DNA of 64,000 bases from Sphaerochaeta sp032144095 (GTDB lineage Bacteria > Spirochaetota > Spirochaetia > Sphaerochaetales > Sphaerochaetaceae), in assembly GCF_032144095.1 (NCBI RefSeq), contig NZ_JAVSNJ010000002.1, positions 124,001-188,000 on the forward strand, read 5' to 3'. The notes below the pieces were generated by a model. That model was given only the letters and a program-made list of their open reading frames with translations, did no database searches and was not told where the DNA came from. The position numbers and the translations under genes were made by a program. This document shows positions 60,867-64,000 of the stretch, piece by piece; within the stretch, counting starts at the first letter, position 1; each line of letters begins with the position of its first letter.

Positions 60867-61213
60867 ATATGTATCTCCTTTGCTTTAGGGTATGTCTCAA
60901 GGCAGAGGCTAAGGAGGGCCTCCAGATCCTTGCCATACTCCTTGGACTCATCGTGCTCATCGTACGCCAGACTTTCAAGGACGGAGAAGGTAAACTGGTC
61001 CGGTCCATAGAGTCCATACAACCTCTGAAGTTCAGGTTCATTGAGCAAAGCCCCAACAGAGAGCCTGAACAGGAGGGAGTTTTTGGCAGTCTCTAGGTTT
61101 TTTGCACATCCTATGAACATTTCCGAGGTAGCTGTGCATTGTAGGGAAAAACAACCCATAGGGGCCTTGGCTTCTCTGTACTGCTCTTTCAGGTGTTTGC
61201 GATCAAGTTTCAT
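60863..61213 (-). CDS. GIY-YIG-like protein
   Basis: A 116-residue protein: MGCFSLQCTATSEMFIGCAKNLETAKNSLLFRLSVG carries the GxF...FIG form of the GIY-YIG motif, and LYGPDQFTFSVLESL carries the glutamate near residue 78. The usual arginine after YIG is not evident, so nuclease activity is doubtful. GGAG stands six bases before the ATG. A nine-base inverted repeat lies just upstream (61234-61262). It is coupled to the DUF6530-like gene. Confidence 0.6.
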   Translation of the reverse strand: MKLDRKHLKEQYREAKAPMGCFSLQCTATSEMFIGCAKNLETAKNSLLFRLSVGALLNEPELQRLYGLYGPDQFTFSVLESLAYDEHDESKEYGKDLEALLSLCLETYPKAKEIHI

Positions 61214-61233
61214 TTTCGCTCCAACAAATACTC

Positions 61234-61262
61234 TATTTACTAAATTACTAATCTAGTAAATA
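61234..61262 (-). promoter_or_regulatory. Inverted repeat TATTTACTA-N11-TAGTAAATA upstream of the GIY-YIG-like gene
   Basis: Perfect nine-base arms (61234-61242 and 61254-61262) enclose another TTACTAA. Three related units close to the start of a two-gene operon suggest an operator. No regulator gene is adjacent, so the binding protein is unknown. Confidence 0.5.
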
Positions 61263-61273
61263 CCAGATAGGAC

Positions 61274-61298
61274 AAAAAAAGACAAGGGCTAAGCCCCT
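61274..61298 (-). terminator. Terminator of mutS2
   Basis: On the minus strand AGGGGC-TTA-GCCCTT, then GTC and a run of seven T. It lies just after the mutS2 stop codon, ending the rsgA-mutS2 transcript. Confidence 0.75.
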
Positions 61299-61303
61299 GC
61301 CTG

Positions 61304-63640
61304 CTAGAAAAACACATAGGTCTTGCCCATTCCTCCATCCTCGGGAAGGGCAAACCGATAATCGGTAACCCGCTGATGGTTTTTCAGGTACTCCCCTATC
61401 CCCCTGCTGAGGATGCCATCCCCATAGCCATGGATGATGGAAAAGGTGGTGAATCCGTGGACCAGGGCGCTCTCGATCTGGATATCCAAGGCAGAGAGGG
61501 CCTCCTCCAAGGTCAGACCCCGTACATCAAGGGTCATCTTGGGAGGGGGAGAACTGCTTTGGTAGAGTACCTGGACCTTTTTGTCGGTCTTGTTCGGAAG
61601 GGAGAGTTCACTCTCAGGGAGGGTAAACTTCATAGTCCCCACCGCTACCACCCACTTGCCTTTTGCAGCCTTGCGGATGATCCTCCCTTCCCGTCTGGCA
61701 CTGGTACAGAGCACATCCATGTTGGGATGGAATTCAATCGAGGAAGCATGGGAGAGGGGCAGAACCTGCAGTTCACTTTCGATCTGGGCTTCAACAAGTT
61801 CCTGCTTCTCCTGCAGGGAGTTCACAAATCCCTTGACCTGGAGGGTTTTCTCACGGGTGATCTCGCCACTACGAAGCTCAGCAACCAGGTGCTCCAGTTC
61901 CCTACGCTTTTCACGCATGAAACGGGAGAGCTCACTCGACTGCTCCTGCTTGAGGATGAGTTCATCCTGCCTGAGCTTGAGCTCCTTCAGCTCGACCTGC
62001 TTGACCTGCTGCTGCAGATGGTAGTGGCGCTGGCGGAGCTTCTCCTCATGGGCATCTGCCTCCCGTTTCCTTCTCTCAAGGCCCTTGATGATCTCCCCGA
62101 TCTGTACAGCCTCACTGCCCAGGTATTGCTGGGCCTTCTCCAATACCTCGACGGGAAGGTGCATCGCCTTGGCAGTATCGAGGGCGTGGCTGTCGCCTGG
62201 AATGCCATTGATGACCCGAAAGGTGGGTAGGTGGGTATCCTCATCGAACTCCATCGATGCGTTTATCACACTCTCCTTGGCATAGGCAAACTGCTTCAGT
62301 ACCCCATGATGGCTGGTAACCAACGTCAGCTTGGCCATTTTCAGGCAGTATTCAAGGGTGGCCCTGGCTAGGGCGGCCCCCTCAACAGGGTCGGTGCCGC
62401 TACCCAGCTCATCCATGATGACCAGGGAACGGCTTGTCATGTTGCGTAGGATGTAGCCGACCTGCTTCATGTGGCCGCTAAAGGTGGAGAGTTCCTCCTC
62501 AATGCTCTGCTCGTCACCGATGTCGGTGAATACCTCGTCAAACAGAGGTAGGGAACTACCCTCCTTTGCAGGGATGAAGCCGCAGAACTGGTTCATTAAT
62601 GTCATGAGCCCAACGGTCTTGATGGTGACCGTCTTTCCTCCGGCATTGGGACCGGAAATTACCACGGAACGGACCTTTTCATCGAGCATCACGGTGATGG
62701 GCACCGCTTTCTTGCCCAATAGGGGGTGGCGTGCCTCGATGAGGGAACAGGTGTCGCTGGCTATATCGACCTTGATGGCGTGGTGGTCGAAACTATACTT
62801 GGCACAGGCAAAGAGGGCGTCAGCCTGGCCTACCTTCTGGCGCAAGGTCTGCAATTCCCACTTGCAAGCCCTGGCTTGTCCATCGAGCAGGGAGAGCAGT
62901 TTTGCTATCTCGATGAGGATCTGGTTTTCAGCCATGACCACGGCATTGTTCATCTCCACCAGACGGAACGGTTCCATGAAGACGGTACTGCCAGAGGAGG
63001 AACTGCTGCTGATGAAACCCGGGACCTCGGTGCGACGGTCGTTTCGTACAGGGATGACCAGCCTGCCGTCACGGAAGGCGCCCTGGTCGCTCTGCACCAC
63101 GGCGCTATTTGTCCGGATGAAGTCGCTTGTGAAGCGGGAGCGCTCACCCTTGGCCTGTTCAACCTGCTTCCGCAAGGAACGAATGGCAGGATGGCTCTCC
63201 TTGACCTGCCCTCCTTCATCGAGTATCGAATGGATGCTCTGGACCAGGTGGAGGAGCTTGGGCTCAATCTCACAACCCAGGAGTCCCTGAATAGGTTCCA
63301 GGCTTTCCTGCCCCTGGTTGCAGTAGTGCAGGAACATCTCGCCACTTTGGATATAGCTGGCCAAGGCTACCAAGAGCGGCCCATCAAGAGAGAGCAGGGG
63401 ATTCTCCAAGGTCGCCATCGCCTGCCCGATATCGGCAAAATGGGAGGGGGAAGGGAGGTCGGACCTCCCGAGCAGCGATACAAAAGCTGCTACCTTAGCC
63501 TGACGGTCTAGCAAGGCTTCCTGCTCAGCAAGAAACCCGAGGGAGGCGAGATGCCCTACTCCATCCTGGCTGAGGGCACAGTCCTGTATCTTCTTCAGTA
63601 CCTGGAGAAACCCCAGGTCCTCAATACTCTTCTTGTTCAT
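61304..63640 (-). CDS. mutS2: Endonuclease MutS2
   Basis: A protein of about 778 residues of the MutS2 group, which suppress recombination and act in ribosome quality control rather than mismatch repair. The core and lever helices fill the first 300 residues, Walker A is GPNAGGKTVTIKT near residue 336, MDELGSGTDPVEGAAL is near 415, a long coiled coil lies at about 515-620, and the C-terminal Smr domain has LDVRGLTLEEAL and HGYGDGIL. The start at 63640 (MNKKSIEDLGF) is chosen over a frame extension with no family match; it overlaps the rsgA end by 20 bases. Confidence 0.93.
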   Translation of the reverse strand: MNKKSIEDLGFLQVLKKIQDCALSQDGVGHLASLGFLAEQEALLDRQAKVAAFVSLLGRSDLPSPSHFADIGQAMATLENPLLSLDGPLLVALASYIQSGEMFLHYCNQGQESLEPIQGLLGCEIEPKLLHLVQSIHSILDEGGQVKESHPAIRSLRKQVEQAKGERSRFTSDFIRTNSAVVQSDQGAFRDGRLVIPVRNDRRTEVPGFISSSSSSGSTVFMEPFRLVEMNNAVVMAENQILIEIAKLLSLLDGQARACKWELQTLRQKVGQADALFACAKYSFDHHAIKVDIASDTCSLIEARHPLLGKKAVPITVMLDEKVRSVVISGPNAGGKTVTIKTVGLMTLMNQFCGFIPAKEGSSLPLFDEVFTDIGDEQSIEEELSTFSGHMKQVGYILRNMTSRSLVIMDELGSGTDPVEGAALARATLEYCLKMAKLTLVTSHHGVLKQFAYAKESVINASMEFDEDTHLPTFRVINGIPGDSHALDTAKAMHLPVEVLEKAQQYLGSEAVQIGEIIKGLERRKREADAHEEKLRQRHYHLQQQVKQVELKELKLRQDELILKQEQSSELSRFMREKRRELEHLVAELRSGEITREKTLQVKGFVNSLQEKQELVEAQIESELQVLPLSHASSIEFHPNMDVLCTSARREGRIIRKAAKGKWVVAVGTMKFTLPESELSLPNKTDKKVQVLYQSSSPPPKMTLDVRGLTLEEALSALDIQIESALVHGFTTFSIIHGYGDGILSRGIGEYLKNHQRVTDYRFALPEDGGMGKTYVFF

Positions 63641-64000
63641 GCTTGTCCATATTTCTGTATCGCTCGCGGCTCTGGTCGCTCTTGCCCATCCACTGGGGAG
63701 CCTTGTCATCGAGGGAGGCGAGCATCCTCAGATAGCTTTCGTAGCGGTCATGGTGAATCTTCCCCTCTTCAACCAGCCGTTTCACCTCGCAATCGGGTTC
63801 ATCGTTGTGCAGGCAGTGGTCATAGGAGCAGATCTTGGAAGGTTCTGTAAATTCAGGGAACGAGTTTGCAATCCTCTGGGGATCCCCATGGGGTACAAAA
63901 ATCTCCCTGACGCCGGGGGTATCGACGAGGGTAAAGTCGGGTCCCTTGATGAGCAGCGAGTAGTTGGTGGTATGCTTGCCACGGTTATACTTTTCCGAAA
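63621..64000 (-). CDS. rsgA: Ribosome small subunit GTPase RsgA, 3' part (runs off the window)
   Basis: About 126 codons of the C-terminal part. RGKHTTNYSLLI and LVDTPGVREIFVP are the switch I and G3 region of this circularly permuted GTPase, and KICSYDHCLHNDEPDC is the zinc knuckle. It would act in 30S maturation. The last codons (DKHEQEEY) overlap the mutS2 start by 20 bases. The beginning lies beyond position 64000. Confidence 0.88.
   Translation of the reverse strand, partial: SEKYNRGKHTTNYSLLIKGPDFTLVDTPGVREIFVPHGDPQRIANSFPEFTEPSKICSYDHCLHNDEPDCEVKRLVEEGKIHHDRYESYLRMLASLDDKAPQWMGKSDQSRERYRNMDKHEQEEY

Noticed and set aside
1..64000. CRISPR arrays, rRNA genes or complete insertion sequences
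   Set aside because: None was seen on reading both strands: no regular spaced repeats, no rRNA segments and no flanked transposase.

Overview
The window (about 50% G+C) reads as the chromosome of a spirochaete, most likely Sphaerochaeta-like. This is inferred from the V-type ATP synthase operon in the order E, DUF2764, A, B, D, I, K, from spirochaete-style binding proteins whose signal peptides end in Ala-Gly-Gly-Ala, from an LptD-type outer-membrane protein and from many sugar ABC importers. No rRNA or tRNA gene was seen; the only RNA gene recognised is tmRNA. No CRISPR array or intact insertion sequence was found.

Layout. 1-5.9 kb: an AT-rich leader and a tyrosine recombinase (probably the edge of an integrated element lying mostly to the left), converging on a short UvrA paralogue; then a metallophosphoesterase and a cation exchanger. 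6.0-6.9 kb: a small ORF and ssrA (tmRNA) on the minus strand. 6.9-14.5 kb: a minus-strand operon of an AraC-type response regulator, a LytS/YesM-type kinase without an extracellular sensor domain, a degenerate ABC ATPase, and a complete ribose-type importer (ATPase, permease, binding protein). 14.6-17.6 kb: sir2, miaB, folD. 17.8-19.6 kb: two exported proteins. 19.8-28.6 kb: two converging glycerol-phosphate-type ABC cassettes, each with its own glycerophosphodiesterase (one exported, one cytosolic) and neither with an ATPase; a related repeat lies upstream of both.

30.1-48.6 kb: a long minus-strand housekeeping run. It contains ispG, uvrA, lptD, phoH-like, pgpH-like, ybeY, a CorC/TlyC-like gene, gap, a fused pgk-tpi gene, secG, a flavodoxin-like gene, a parvulin, nusB, map and a phosphoribosyltransferase. 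Most junctions overlap or are only a few bases apart, and the run ends at a strong terminator at 30.13 kb. 48.6-51.1 kb: a YhcH-family protein, a nitroreductase, a methylguanine-DNA methyltransferase, and two small membrane SHOCT proteins behind a CsoR-like operator.

51.3-58.6 kb: the V-ATPase operon, with a clear promoter and two terminal hairpins. 58.7-61.3 kb: small odd genes (two non-canonical GIY-YIG-like proteins, a Y1-transposase-like remnant, a DUF6530-like protein) around uridine phosphorylase. 61.3-64 kb: mutS2 and the 3' part of rsgA, which runs off the window.

The strongest candidate for something under-described is the 6.9-14.5 kb operon. Its kinase has almost nothing outside the membrane, and next to it is an intact gene for a transporter-type ATPase that has lost its nucleotide-binding motifs. 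This suggests sensing through the transporter. Other good leads are the CsoR-like site before the SHOCT pair, an internal ribosome-binding site inside pgk-tpi, and the shared repeat upstream of the two glycerol-phosphate cassettes. All family names come from reading translated sequence by eye; no database search was run.
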